Below, one piece after another: positions 1 through 7,797 of a stretch of 64,000 bases of DNA; within the stretch, counting starts at the first letter, position 1; each line of letters begins with the position of its first letter. The position numbers were made by a program, and so were the translations under genes. The notes under the pieces were generated by a model. The model was not told where the DNA came from and made no database searches. It saw only the letters and a list, made by a program, of their open reading frames with translations. The stretch is from Fundidesulfovibrio soli (GTDB lineage Bacteria; Desulfobacterota; Desulfovibrionia; Desulfovibrionales; Desulfovibrionaceae). The stretch covers positions 40,918 to 104,917 of the forward strand of contig NZ_JAKZKW010000013.1 of assembly GCF_022808695.1 (NCBI RefSeq), in the 5' to 3' direction.

Positions 1-642
1 ATCCAGCCCTCGGAGGTGGCCGGGTTCCCCACCCGGGTCAACGCCGACGACGGCTCGCGCGTGGTTGAGGCGGGCCTTGCCTGGGAGCGCCAGTGGAACG
101 ATGCCACCTTCAGCGTGCTGCGCGCCGACTACCACCACATAGAGAACCCGCAGTTCGACCCCTATCAGAGCTACGACCGCAAGATCTGGTACGTCACGGA
201 CCGCTATCTGCTCACCGGCTCCTTCAACAGGGTGCTCACCCCCTACCTGGGCCTGAACCTGGTGGGCGCGGTGAAGTGGCTGGAGCCGCAGGGCGTGGAG
301 CTGCACCGCAGCCCCGAGACCCGCTACTTCGAGATCAACGGCGGCGGCGGACTGACTTTCCTGTACAGGAACGGTTTCGGGGCCGGGGTCTCCGGGCTGC
401 TGGTCAAGCAGACCTTCCCCGAGTCCACCGCCAGGGACCTGCTGGGCCGCCACCGCGACGAGACCCTGTTCGGGGTGCTCAACGCGCGCATGTCCTTCGA
501 CTTCCCGGGCAAGCGCGGCTTCGTCTCGCTGGAGGGCGCCAACCTGCTCGACGTCAAGTTCTCCTACCAGCGCGAGCCCGTGGTGCTCGACTCCATCACG
601 CCCTCGCGGCGGGTGATGCTGCGGCTCGGCCTGTTCTTCTAG
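1..642 (+). CDS. Outer-membrane beta-barrel protein, C-terminal part (5' end outside window)
   Basis: The reading frame is open from the first base and stops at 640-642, so only the last 213 residues are present. The visible part alternates short polar and aromatic segments typical of transmembrane beta strands. It ends in Leu-Gly-Leu-Phe-Phe, a terminal aromatic expected of barrels inserted by the BAM complex. The last strands resemble the end of a TonB-dependent receptor, but no plug domain or TonB box can be seen, so a porin-type barrel or a TPR-barrel export porin is also possible. An internal GTG at position 16 is not taken as the start because the homologous sequence continues upstream. 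It converges with the hydrolase gene, leaving 7 bases between the stops. Confidence 0.6.
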   Translation: MQPSEVAGFPTRVNADDGSRVVEAGLAWERQWNDATFSVLRADYHHIENPQFDPYQSYDRKIWYVTDRYLLTGSFNRVLTPYLGLNLVGAVKWLEPQGVELHRSPETRYFEINGGGGLTFLYRNGFGAGVSGLLVKQTFPESTARDLLGRHRDETLFGVLNARMSFDFPGKRGFVSLEGANLLDVKFSYQREPVVLDSITPSRRVMLRLGLFF

Positions 643-649
643 GCCGGGC

Positions 650-1453
650 CTACTGGGAGAAGACCTCCTTGAGGAAGCCCAGCAGGGCCTCCCAGGAGCG
701 CATGTCCGCGCGCTTGTTGTAGGCCGCGTTGGCCATGCCCGCCTTGTCGGCGTCGGGGTTGGTGAAGCTGTGCCTCGTCCCGGAGAAGGTGATGAACTCC
801 CAGACGGCCCCGGCTTCGTCCAGGCTCTTCTGGAAGGCCGCGACACGTTCCAGGGGGATCATGGCGTCGTCCGCGCCGTGGCAGGCCAGCACCTTGGCCT
901 TGATGCTCCCCTTGGCCACGCCCTCGGCCGGGGGCAGCGCGCCGTGGAAGCTGGCCACCCCGCGCAGGTCCGCCCCCGCGTAGGCCATCTGCATCACCGT
1001 GGAGCCGCCGAAGCAGTAGCCCATGGCCGCCACCCGGGCCGGGTCCACCTCGGGCTGGCCTTTGAGGATGTCCAGGGCCTTGAGCGCGCGTTCCCGCCAG
1101 TTCTGGATGTTGGCCTGGATCTGCTTGGACCAGCCCGAAGCCTCGGGCGCGTGGGTGGTGACCATGCCGTCGCCGTACATGTCCGCGGCGAAGGCCACGT
1201 AGCCCAGCTCCGCCAGCATGGCGCAGCGCTTCTTCACGTAGTCGTTGAGCCCCCAGAACTCGTGCACCACCATCACGGCGGGGCGCTTGCCCTTCACGGC
1301 CTCATCCAGGAAGAGCACGCCTTTGCAGGCCGTGCCGCCGTGGCTGTACTCCACGGGCCGTGAGACCACTGCCCCGGACGCGGTTGAAGCCGCCCAGAGC
1401 GGGACGAACAGGAACAGGGCCAGCAGCGGGGTGAAGCGGAACGGTGCTTTCAT
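650..1453 (-). CDS. Secreted dienelactone hydrolase family protein
   Basis: An alpha/beta-hydrolase of 267 residues. The start at 1453 is chosen because it is preceded by CGGGAGG at good spacing and opens a clear signal peptide (Lys-Ala-Pro, then a Leu/Phe-rich core ending near Ala-Ser-Gly-Ala, residues 1-28). An upstream in-frame start at 1525 would bury that signal. The dienelactone hydrolase triad is visible: nucleophile Cys147 in Gly-Tyr-Cys-Phe-Gly-Gly, an Asp at 195/196 in Gly-Ala-Asp-Asp, and His228 in Thr-Arg-His-Ser-Phe. Family members cleave cyclic esters and related carbonyl substrates; the substrate here is unknown. The signal peptide implies a periplasmic enzyme, whereas the classical catabolic enzyme is cytoplasmic. 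Confidence 0.85.
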   Translation of the reverse strand: MKAPFRFTPLLALFLFVPLWAASTASGAVVSRPVEYSHGGTACKGVLFLDEAVKGKRPAVMVVHEFWGLNDYVKKRCAMLAELGYVAFAADMYGDGMVTTHAPEASGWSKQIQANIQNWRERALKALDILKGQPEVDPARVAAMGYCFGGSTVMQMAYAGADLRGVASFHGALPPAEGVAKGSIKAKVLACHGADDAMIPLERVAAFQKSLDEAGAVWEFITFSGTRHSFTNPDADKAGMANAAYNKRADMRSWEALLGFLKEVFSQ

Positions 1454-1614
1454 GCGGTGCCTCCCGGGGGATGACGGTTGTCGACGGTTATGGGCACAGT
1501 TAGCCCATTTCCGGGTGGGACGCATCCGGTTTCACCGCGCACACTGCGCGTGTGCGGTTGGCGCGGCGCGAACTCCGGCGCACGCGGCCGCGCCATGATG
1601 AGGCGTCCATCCGC

Positions 1615-2340
1615 CTAGAAAGAATAGCCGATCCCGATGGAAACCACTGGAATGACCTGGAACAGCTCCGCCACGGACTTCACGTCCGAGCGCAGCCTGG
1701 ATATCGTAGTCGCCACGCCGGGAACAGCGGGGTTGTATCCCGTGATGCTTATGTTCGGGGCGCCCTGGAACAATGCCCCGAGGAGGAACTGCAGCCGCCA
1801 GCTGCTCTTGTCGTTGAACCAGCCTTGCCAGCCCAGGCCCGCGTATGGGCTGACAAGGTTGTACTTGAGCTTGGCCACCGGGGCTCCGACGACAAACCCG
1901 GGCGTGCCCAGCCCGCTGCCAAAGAGGGCGAGCGGATTGATCGCTCCCGTGGCGTTCACTTCGTTCCAGTTCAGATAGACCCCGCCGGACACGAACAGGT
2001 TCCTGGCGAACTGGTTCTCGAACTTGCCGAGCGGGTACACGTCCAGGACCGCGCCCAGGGTCGCCATCGTGAAATTGCTGCTGAACCGCACGCCCTTTTC
2101 CGATTTGCCCGCGATGTGCCAGTTGACGTCGTCGGCCACCACGCCGCCGACGCCCCAGCCGATGTAGTTGAAGTTGATCCGAGCGCTGACAAAGTCCCCG
2201 AATCTGTAGCCGACATCGCCCCCCACCCCCAGCGAGCTGACCTTCGCAACCGCGAAAACCCCCAAGTCCGCCGATGCGGCCGGGACGAAACCGACGCACA
2301 TCGCGATGCACAACAAAGCAGTCAATGTCTGCTTCTTCAT
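1615..2340 (-). CDS. Outer-membrane beta-barrel protein of unknown function
   Basis: 241 residues with a clear Sec signal peptide (Met-Lys-Lys, hydrophobic core, cleavage after Ala-Ser-Ala near residue 24). The rest is rich in Gly and aromatic residues in alternating strand patterns and ends in Gly-Tyr-Ser-Phe, the C-terminal signature of small outer-membrane barrels. The start at 2340 follows an AGGGGG ribosome site. The length suggests an 8- to 10-stranded barrel of the OmpW/OmpA type, but I see no motif fixing a family. No partner gene adjoins it: about 160 bases separate it from the hydrolase and more than 500 from the upstream tRNA gene. Confidence 0.7.
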   Translation of the reverse strand: MKKQTLTALLCIAMCVGFVPAASADLGVFAVAKVSSLGVGGDVGYRFGDFVSARINFNYIGWGVGGVVADDVNWHIAGKSEKGVRFSSNFTMATLGAVLDVYPLGKFENQFARNLFVSGGVYLNWNEVNATGAINPLALFGSGLGTPGFVVGAPVAKLKYNLVSPYAGLGWQGWFNDKSSWRLQFLLGALFQGAPNISITGYNPAVPGVATTISRLRSDVKSVAELFQVIPVVSIGIGYSF

Positions 2341-2813
2341 CTTGCCACCCCCTGACGAGATTTAGATGACGCATGCAATGAACGGCACGGCACGGACCAA
2401 AACGAAAGGAAGGACATACGGATCATACTGAGAAGGCTGCTGCCGCGGGATTCGCCCGCGACGTGGAAACGAACCGGTGGCCAACCGGAGAGGAGCAACG
2501 ACGGCCGCAGCCCCCCTCGGGAGCGCGCACGGAAGACTCAGCGCCCCTGACGGCATAAGGAGAGATTGAATACCATTATTGGCACAATCACCGGGAGGGG
2601 AACAAGCGTTAAGTGGGTCAGGAGGAATGATTTAACCCAGGGACGCCGCCTGGGAGGCCGCCGCTGAACATTCCGTCAATCATTGCAACGCGTTCGCGAG
2701 ACTCTGCGGACGCGCGGCGATGGATTTTCCCTCCGCGTCTGCCCCAGGCCGCTCCGCCGCTGCTGCAGTAGCCCGGGTCCGGCGCCGGGAAAGGATCGAA
2801 ACACCCGCACAAA
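2341..2813. other. Intergenic region without a recognisable gene
   Basis: About 470 bases between the barrel gene and the tRNA-Phe terminator. It must carry the minus-strand promoter of the barrel gene, but I cannot point to convincing -35/-10 boxes. Short reading frames here have no ribosome site or protein-like composition. A small GC hairpin (CCCGGG..CCGGG) lies around 2771-2789. Nothing else is supported. Confidence 0.5.
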
Positions 2814-2848
2814 GGAAAAGGGGTTACGGTTTGTAACCGTAACCCCTT
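2814..2848 (-). terminator. Intrinsic terminator of tRNA-Phe
   Basis: A perfect 12-bp stem (AAGGGGTTACGG at 2818-2829 with CCGTAACCCCTT at 2837-2848) closes a 7-base loop. On the minus strand it is followed by a T-rich stretch (TTTTCCTTT). It begins 9 bases after the tRNA 3' end. Confidence 0.85.
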
Positions 2849-2856
2849 GGGTTCCG

Positions 2857-2932
2857 TGGTGCCGAGGGAGAGAATTGAACTCCCGACACGGGGATTTTCA
2901 GTCCCCTGCTCTACCAACTGAGCTACCTCGGC
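2857..2932 (-). tRNA. tRNA-Phe (anticodon GAA)
   Basis: Read on the minus strand, a 76-base cloverleaf: acceptor stem GCCGAGG pairing with the CCTCGGC-type 3' strand, D-arm with GCTCAGTTGGTAGAGC, anticodon arm GGGGACTGAAAATCCCC with anticodon GAA, and T-arm with GGTTCAAT-type sequence (here AGTTCAATTCT). The 3' CCA is encoded. It lies 29 bases upstream of the hflX stop position, on the same strand as hflX. Confidence 0.97.
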
Positions 2933-2961
2933 GCGAGGAAGAGCGATCTACCGTCTTTCCC

Positions 2962-4623
2962 TCAGGTTGGCAAGCCCTTTTCCCATTTCAGGCGCGATAA
3001 AATTTCATTCACCAGGGGTTCCAGGCTCGGGCGGGTCCTGGCGGAGATGGGCACACCGCCGGGGTAGCGGCTGAGCACCCAGGTTCTGCCGTCCTCGTCC
3101 AGGGTGTCCCACTTGTTGAGCGCCAGGATGCGCGGCACCTTGTTAAGCTCCATTTCCTCCAGGATGGCCTCCACGGCCTCCACCTGCCCGGCCAGCTCGC
3201 GGTGCCCGGCGTCGGCCACCAGGATGAGCAGGTCCGCGCTCTCCAGTTCCTCCAGGGTGGCCTGGAAGGCCTCCTTGAGCTCCTTGGGCAGCTCGCGGAT
3301 GAAGCCCACCGTGTCCGTGAGCACCAGCTCGCGCTCCTGCGGGAAGCGCAGCCTGCGGCTCACGGGGTCCAGGGTGGCGAAGAGCTTGTTCTCGGCCAGC
3401 ACCTCGGACTGGGTCAGGGTGTTGAGCAGCGTGGACTTGCCCGCGTTGGTGTAGCCCACCAGCGAGACGATGGGCAGCCCGGCCTTGGCCCGCCTGTCGC
3501 GCACCTGGGCGCGTTGCTTGCGCAGCTCCTGCAGTTCGCGCTTGATGCGGGTGATGCGCTCGCGGATGCGGCGGCGGTCCACCTCCAGCTTGGTCTCGCC
3601 GGGGCCGCGCCCGCCGATGCCGCCCATGAGCCGGCTCATGGCAGGGTTCTTTCCCACCAGCCTGGGCAGCGTGTACTTGAGTTGGGCCATCTCGACCTGC
3701 AACTTGCCCGAACGCGAGGTGGCCCGCTGGGCGAAGATGTCCAGGATGAGCTGGGTGCGGTCCAGGATCTTGCGCTCGGTCAGGTCTGCCAGGTTGCGCA
3801 TCTGGGCCGGTGTCAGCTCCCCGTCGAAGAGCAGCACGGCCGCGCCCGAGGACAGGGCCATGATCTCAAGCTCGGAGAGCTTGCCCTTGCCGATGATGGT
3901 GCGTGGGTTCACCTGGGGTACGCGCTGCAGCACCCTGCCCGTCACCTTGAGCCCGGCCGTGGCGGCCAGGGCCTCCAGTTCGTCGAGTGAGGCCTCCAGC
4001 TCCAGGCGCGGCGCGCTGCCCACGCCCACCATGATCGCCCGGTCGGACACGCCCGCCTCGGAACCGGCCACGGGCTGGTCCAGCCGGGCGAACTCGTCCT
4101 CCAGGGCTTGGGTCATGGCCTCGAAATCGATGTCCAGGCGGTCCCAGGGGGCCGGGGGCAGCACCTCCCAGGGGTCGCCGCCCTCGCCTTCCGCGGTTTT
4201 GGGCAGCAGGTGCGCGGCGTAGATCCGGTCCGGCGCGGCCATGTCGTCCACGGTCAGGGCGGCCACGGAGTCCAGGCGCAGGAAGAGCATGTCCGTGAGG
4301 TCTTCCTTGTCCAGCCCGGCGTCGTGCAGGTGCGTGTGCAGCAGGCGCAGGCCGCGCAGGCGGCCCGAGCCCAGGCGGGAGCGGGGAAGCTCCGGGATGT
4401 AGATGGCGTGGGGCTCCCCCACCAGGACCATGTCCGGCCTGCCCTTGCGGTCTATGAGCAGGCCAATCTGCCTGCCAATGCCGTGGGAGATGGCCGCCAG
4501 TTCGCGGGCCTGGTCCGGGGTGTAGCCGGCCTGGGGGGGATAGCGCCGGGTGTAGAGCCGCTCAAGGGCCTTGAGCTGGCTGGGTTTGAGTCCTTCGGTG
4601 TTGCCTTGGGCTTTGCTGGCGAT
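2962..4623 (-). CDS. hflX: Ribosome-associated GTPase HflX, apparent ATC start codon
   Basis: HflX binds the 50S subunit and splits stalled or stressed ribosomes. The G domain carries the P-loop Gly-Tyr-Thr-Asn-Ala-Gly-Lys-Ser near residue 390, Asp-Thr-Val-Gly (G3) and Asn-Lys-Trp-Asp (G4). The HflX-specific domain and its coiled coil (Arg-Gly-Pro-Gly-Glu-Thr-Lys-Leu-Glu) precede it. The first in-frame ATG (4431) would remove about 64 residues that clearly belong to the family (Gly-Asn-Thr-Glu-Gly-Leu-Lys-Pro-Ser-Gln, then Arg-Gln-Ile-Gly-Leu-Leu-Ile-Asp). Upstream of it the frame contains no ATG, GTG or TTG. A strong GGGAGG (4632-4637 complement) sits 6 bases before ATC at 4623-4621, giving an N-terminus of (M)ASKAQGNTEG. 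I therefore place the start there, 553 residues. A sequencing error at this codon is the alternative. Confidence 0.88.
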   Translation of the reverse strand: MASKAQGNTEGLKPSQLKALERLYTRRYPPQAGYTPDQARELAAISHGIGRQIGLLIDRKGRPDMVLVGEPHAIYIPELPRSRLGSGRLRGLRLLHTHLHDAGLDKEDLTDMLFLRLDSVAALTVDDMAAPDRIYAAHLLPKTAEGEGGDPWEVLPPAPWDRLDIDFEAMTQALEDEFARLDQPVAGSEAGVSDRAIMVGVGSAPRLELEASLDELEALAATAGLKVTGRVLQRVPQVNPRTIIGKGKLSELEIMALSSGAAVLLFDGELTPAQMRNLADLTERKILDRTQLILDIFAQRATSRSGKLQVEMAQLKYTLPRLVGKNPAMSRLMGGIGGRGPGETKLEVDRRRIRERITRIKRELQELRKQRAQVRDRRAKAGLPIVSLVGYTNAGKSTLLNTLTQSEVLAENKLFATLDPVSRRLRFPQERELVLTDTVGFIRELPKELKEAFQATLEELESADLLILVADAGHRELAGQVEAVEAILEEMELNKVPRILALNKWDTLDEDGRTWVLSRYPGGVPISARTRPSLEPLVNEILSRLKWEKGLPT

Positions 4624-4784
4624 GGGGAACCTCCCGGGGCGCTCCGTCCGGAGCAGGCCCCTGCCCCGCTGATGTAGGACAGGCCAGGGCCGGAGGCAAG
4701 GGGGGCAGGTGAAAGCGAAGCCCCCGGAGCGGCCGCGAGGACACTCCGGGGGACGATATGCCGCCTCCCCCGCGAAGCCGGAGG

Positions 4785-4823
4785 GGATTCCAAAGGGAGG
4801 AACTCCCTTTGGCCGCCGGAGGC
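4785..4823 (-). repeat. GCCTCCGGCGGCC-hairpin intergenic repeat, copy 1
   Basis: Read on the minus strand: GCCTCCGGCGG, then a perfect 10-bp stem (CCAAAGGGAG at 4790-4799 with CTCCCTTTGG at 4803-4812) with a 3-base loop, then GAATCC-type sequence. The same layout recurs at 54679-54716, with related copies at 52715-53036. It lies after the IMP cyclohydrolase stop and may act as its terminator, although no T-run follows. Confidence 0.75.
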
Positions 4824-4851
4824 CCTCCTCCTGTGCGGCCCGCCGCCCCGC

Positions 4852-5445
4852 CTAGGCCCGGCCCAGGTACTCCGCGATCATGGCGTCGTAGGCCGAAGTG
4901 GCCTTGAAGGTCTCCAGGGCCATCTTGTGGCGCAGGGCCAGGGGGGCCTGCATCGCGTTGGCCTTGAGGGCTTCGGTGATCTCTCCGTAGTAGACGGGTG
5001 AGGGCACGACCAGGATGGAGTGGAAGTTCTTGGCCGAGGCCCGCAGCATGGTGGGCCCGCCGATGTCGATCTGCTCCACGGCGGCCTTGAGGTCGGCCTT
5101 CTGGGCCACGGCCTTGGCGAAGTCGTAGAGGTTCACGCAGATGAGGTCGAAGGGCTTGAGGCTGAATTTCTCCAGGGTCTCAAGATGTTCGGGGTTGTCC
5201 TTGTCGGCCAGGATGCCCGCGTGGATGTGTGGGTGCAGGGTTTTGACGCGTCCGCCGAGCATCTCGGGGAAGCCGGTGACCTGATCGACCGCCGTAACCG
5301 GCAGCCCGGCGTCGGTCATGGCCTTCTTGGTGCCGCCGGTGGAGACCAGCTCCACCCCGTTGCCGGAAAGGAACGCGGCGAACTCGGCCAGGCCGGATTT
5401 GTCGGTGACGGATAGGATGGCCCTGCGGATAGGCAATAATTCCAT
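4852..5445 (-). CDS. Stand-alone IMP cyclohydrolase (PurH N-terminal domain only)
   Basis: 197 residues matching the MGS-like IMP cyclohydrolase half of bifunctional PurH. Recognisable motifs are Ala-Ile-Leu-Ser-Val-Thr-Asp-Lys near the start, Ser-Thr-Gly-Gly-Thr in the phosphate loop, Gly-Gly-Arg-Val-Lys-Thr-Leu-His-Pro (the family signature), and Asp-Ile-Gly-Gly-Pro-Thr-Met-Leu-Arg-Ala. It closes the purine ring of FAICAR to IMP in the cytoplasm. The AICAR formyltransferase half, normally another ~320 residues, is absent and the protein ends naturally (Glu-Tyr-Leu-Gly-Arg-Ala). Formylation must be done by a separate enzyme outside this window. The ATG at 5445 starts directly at the conserved N-terminus. 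Confidence 0.9.
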   Translation of the reverse strand: MELLPIRRAILSVTDKSGLAEFAAFLSGNGVELVSTGGTKKAMTDAGLPVTAVDQVTGFPEMLGGRVKTLHPHIHAGILADKDNPEHLETLEKFSLKPFDLICVNLYDFAKAVAQKADLKAAVEQIDIGGPTMLRASAKNFHSILVVPSPVYYGEITEALKANAMQAPLALRHKMALETFKATSAYDAMIAEYLGRA

Positions 5446-5526
5446 CTCTGCCTCGCTTTTTGCTTGGCAGTGCCAGACCCGGCGGCTCTTGGCAACCCGT
5501 GGGCCGGGCCCTCCCCAGTCTTTTAG

Positions 5527-5572
5527 TTGGTTCCCGGTCCGGCCGCCGGGAGCGAACCGGACCGGGAACCAA
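5527..5572. terminator. Perfect 16-bp hairpin between TPR and IMP cyclohydrolase genes
   Basis: TTGGTTCCCGGTCCGG (5527-5542) and CCGGACCGGGAACCAA (5557-5572) are exact reverse complements around a 14-base loop. It lies 33 bases after the minus-strand TPR stop. No clear T-run follows, so termination is likely but unproven. Confidence 0.55.
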
Positions 5573-5604
5573 TGGGGGAGGGGAGATTCGTAGGAAATTT
5601 CCGG

Positions 5605-6174
5605 CTAGGCCGCCCGCTCCAGGTGCACCTTGAGCTCCGTGGCGCAGGCGTGGGTGGGCTCGTGCTCCAGGATGCGCTCCAGCTGGGCCTTGGCCTCGGC
5701 TTCGCGCCCCTCGACCACCAGACAGCCCGCCAGGGTGTAGCGGATGTCGTGCTTGAGCGGGTCGATGGCCAGGTAGCCTTCGAGATAGGGCATCACCTCG
5801 GCCACGCGGCCGTTGCCGTGCCCCAGGCGGATCAGGCTGTAGAGCGCCACCATGTTCTCGGGATTGAACTCCAGAGCCTGGCTGAAGTGGTCGAAGGCGA
5901 TTTCGGCTGCGCCCCGCTCCATTTCAATGAGGCCCATGCCCGCCAGGGCCTTGTCGCCCGCTTCCAGGTTGGCGGCCTTGCGGTAGTGGGCGTAGGCCTC
6001 GTCCAGGTTGTTGCGGTGCACGGCCACCGTGGCCAGCCCCAGATAGGGGGCGGGGTGGCTGCCGTTGGCCCCTGCGGCCTTGAGGTAGTATTCCTCGGCC
6101 TTCTCTAGGTCGCCCATGAACAGGTAGCACTCGCCCAGTTCCTTGTTGATTTCGTAATCCAAATGACCACTCAT
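5605..6174 (-). CDS. Tetratricopeptide-repeat protein
   Basis: 189 residues consisting almost entirely of TPR helices: about four to five repeats with the spaced Gly/Ala/Tyr pattern (for example Glu-Glu-Tyr-Tyr-Leu-Lys-Ala-Ala, Ala-Tyr-Ala-His-Tyr-Arg-Lys-Ala-Ala, Phe-Ser-Gln-Ala-Leu-Glu-Phe-Asn-Pro). The start at 6174 has GGAGGGG 6-7 bases upstream; a longer frame to 6342 has low-complexity, non-TPR sequence and is rejected. No signal peptide, so a cytoplasmic scaffold is expected. It lies back to back with the sigma-54 promoter of the flagellar operon, which might hint at a motility link, but nothing in the protein shows that. Confidence 0.8.
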   Translation of the reverse strand: MSGHLDYEINKELGECYLFMGDLEKAEEYYLKAAGANGSHPAPYLGLATVAVHRNNLDEAYAHYRKAANLEAGDKALAGMGLIEMERGAAEIAFDHFSQALEFNPENMVALYSLIRLGHGNGRVAEVMPYLEGYLAIDPLKHDIRYTLAGCLVVEGREAEAKAQLERILEHEPTHACATELKVHLERAA

Positions 6175-6475
6175 GACAGTCCCCTCCGGTGCGTGAACAG
6201 TCAGGCCGATATCCCTCCCGGGCCTGGCGCTCATCGGTTCGCTTGCGCGTTGTGGGGAACCCTCCTGGCCCCCGCCTCCCCTCAAACAGACCGCCCTGCC
6301 GTTCACGTCCCTCCCGGGGACTGGCAAGTCGGCGGAAACCACCTAGCAAGGCCTGTGCCAAGCCTTGTTCCGGGCAATTTCCGCCGCCCGGGCTCTCCCG
6401 CCGCGCTGGCGAGCATCTCCCGTGCCGGAGGCGGACATGACGGGCCAATCCAAGTGATTTCATGATGTTATTGTT

Positions 6476-6491
6476 TGGAACGGTTGTTGCT
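6476..6491 (+). promoter_or_regulatory. Sigma-54 promoter of the flgB-fliI operon
   Basis: TGGAACGGTTGTTGCT matches the -24/-12 consensus TGGCAC-N5-TTGCT, with the invariant GG at 6477-6478 and GC at 6489-6490 exactly 10 bases apart. It lies 75 bases before the flgB ATG. The 6175-6475 stretch upstream holds no gene. It presumably carries the activator site for an FlrC/FleQ-type regulator and the minus-strand TPR promoter, but I could not identify a repeat for either. Confidence 0.82.
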
Positions 6492-6565
6492 AGTCTGTGA
6501 GCCGAGGCGGCGCGACGCCAAGCGCCACACCAGGAAAAATCCGCCGCCGTCCAAGGAGCGACGCC

Positions 6566-6979
6566 ATGCCGAACATATACGGAGCCAATGCATCCCTGAT
6601 CGCCAAGGTCATGGACCTGCGACTGGAGCGTCAAAACCTCGTCGTGTCCAACTTGGCCAACATCAACATCCCCGGCTACAAGGCCCGCACGCTGGAGTTC
6701 GAAAGCCAGCTGCAGCAGGCCGTCGGTTCCCAGGACATGCGCAACAACCTGAGCCGCACCAGCGGCAAGCACGTCCCGGGCACGTTCGACGTGGCCGCCT
6801 ACCAGGGCGAGAGCCTCAAGGAGTTCAAGCCCCGCACCATCTACGGGGCCGACGCCGTGGACATGGACAAGGAGATGACCGCCATGGCCAAAAACTCGCT
6901 CATGTACAACGCCCTGACTACAGTGATGAAATCCAACTTCGAAGGCATCCAGAAAATCATCATGGATGGAGGCAAATAA
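6566..6979 (+). CDS. flgB: Flagellar basal-body rod protein FlgB
   Basis: 137 residues. FlgB forms part of the proximal rod between MS ring and distal rod. The rod-protein signature is visible near the N-terminus (Leu-Val-Val-Ser-Asn-Leu-Ala-Asn-Ile-Asn-Ile-Pro-Gly-Tyr-Lys-Ala-Arg). The C-terminal helix (Met-Thr-Ala-Met-Ala-Lys-Asn-Ser-Leu-Met-Tyr-Asn-Ala) matches the D0 region. The ATG at 6566 follows AAGGAG; an in-frame GTG at 6497 would add an unrelated basic leader and lies at the promoter. It is the first gene of the operon. Confidence 0.96.
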   Translation: MPNIYGANASLIAKVMDLRLERQNLVVSNLANINIPGYKARTLEFESQLQQAVGSQDMRNNLSRTSGKHVPGTFDVAAYQGESLKEFKPRTIYGADAVDMDKEMTAMAKNSLMYNALTTVMKSNFEGIQKIIMDGGK

Positions 6980-6981
6980 TC

Positions 6982-7419
6982 ATGGACTTCATGACCGCAC
7001 TCGACGTCGGCGGGTCCGCGCTGACCGCACAGCGCACCTACATGAACGTGATCTCCATGAACCTGGCCAACGCCAGGACCACGCGCACGGCGGACGGCCA
7101 AGGCCCCTACCAGCGCAAATCCGTGGCTCTGGAGTCCACCCGGGTCACGCCCTTCGGCAAGGCCATGGACCAGGCCCTGGGCCAGGAGCTCCAGGGCGTG
7201 CGCGTCACGGGCGTGGTCAACGACAACCGCCCCCCCAAGCAGGTCTACGAGCCCGGCCACCCCGACGCGGACCAGAACGGTTACGTCAGCTACCCCGACA
7301 TCAACGTGGTGGAAGAGATGACCAACATGATCCAGGCCACCCGCAGCTACGAGGCCGAAACCTCCACCATCAACACCATCAAGGCCATGTACAACAAGGC
7401 CCTCGAGATGGGCCGCTAG
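6982..7419 (+). CDS. flgC: Flagellar basal-body rod protein FlgC
   Basis: 145 residues, starting 2 bases after the flgB stop, so translational coupling is likely. The N-terminal rod motif (Met-Asn-Val-Ile-Ser-Met-Asn-Leu-Ala-Asn-Ala) and the C-terminal FlgC signature (Asn-Val-Val-Glu-Glu-Met-Thr-Asn-Met-Ile-Gln-Ala-Thr-Arg-Ser-Tyr-Glu) are intact. FlgC assembles with FlgB and FlgF into the proximal rod. The ATG at 6982 opens directly onto the conserved region; earlier starts in the same frame run through the flgB gene and are not credible. Confidence 0.96.
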   Translation: MDFMTALDVGGSALTAQRTYMNVISMNLANARTTRTADGQGPYQRKSVALESTRVTPFGKAMDQALGQELQGVRVTGVVNDNRPPKQVYEPGHPDADQNGYVSYPDINVVEEMTNMIQATRSYEAETSTINTIKAMYNKALEMGR

Positions 7420-7429
7420 GAGAGACGCC

Positions 7430-7771
7430 ATGGCCATCAACTCCATCGCCATGAACGCCTACCGCACCGCGCTTGGGCAGACCCAGGGCGCGGCCCGCAG
7501 CGCGGAGAGCGCGGTTTCGCAGGGCCTGGGCAAAACCGGCGGCGCGCAGAAGTCCGGCTTCATGGACGCGCTGAAGAACTCGGTGGGCGAGGTCAACGCG
7601 GAACAGCTCAAGAAGGACCAGATGGTCTCCTCCTTCGCCACCGGCGAGAACCAGAACGTGCACGAGCTGATGATCCAGCTGCAGAAGGCGGGCCTGGCCA
7701 TGTCCATGACCTCCACGGTGCGCAGCAAGGTTCTGGATATGTACAAAGAACTCGTGAAGATGCCCTTCTAG
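7430..7771 (+). CDS. fliE: Flagellar hook-basal body protein FliE
   Basis: 113 residues. FliE joins the MS ring to the rod and is needed early for export. The C-terminal half has the FliE pattern (Asn-Val-His-Glu-Leu-Met-Ile-Gln-Leu-Gln-Lys-Ala, then Val-Arg-Ser-Lys-Val-Leu-Asp-Met-Tyr-Lys-Glu-Leu). The Ala/Ser/Gly-rich N-terminus is poorly conserved, as usual. Ribosome site AGGAGA precedes the ATG. Confidence 0.95.
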   Translation: MAINSIAMNAYRTALGQTQGAARSAESAVSQGLGKTGGAQKSGFMDALKNSVGEVNAEQLKKDQMVSSFATGENQNVHELMIQLQKAGLAMSMTSTVRSKVLDMYKELVKMPF

Positions 7772-7797
7772 CCGGATAGCCCAAGGAGAAGAACCCC

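Noticed and set aside
2618..2917. Short minus-strand frame with a protein-like N-terminus
   Set aside because: Its first codons lie in tRNA-Phe, a common false protein call.
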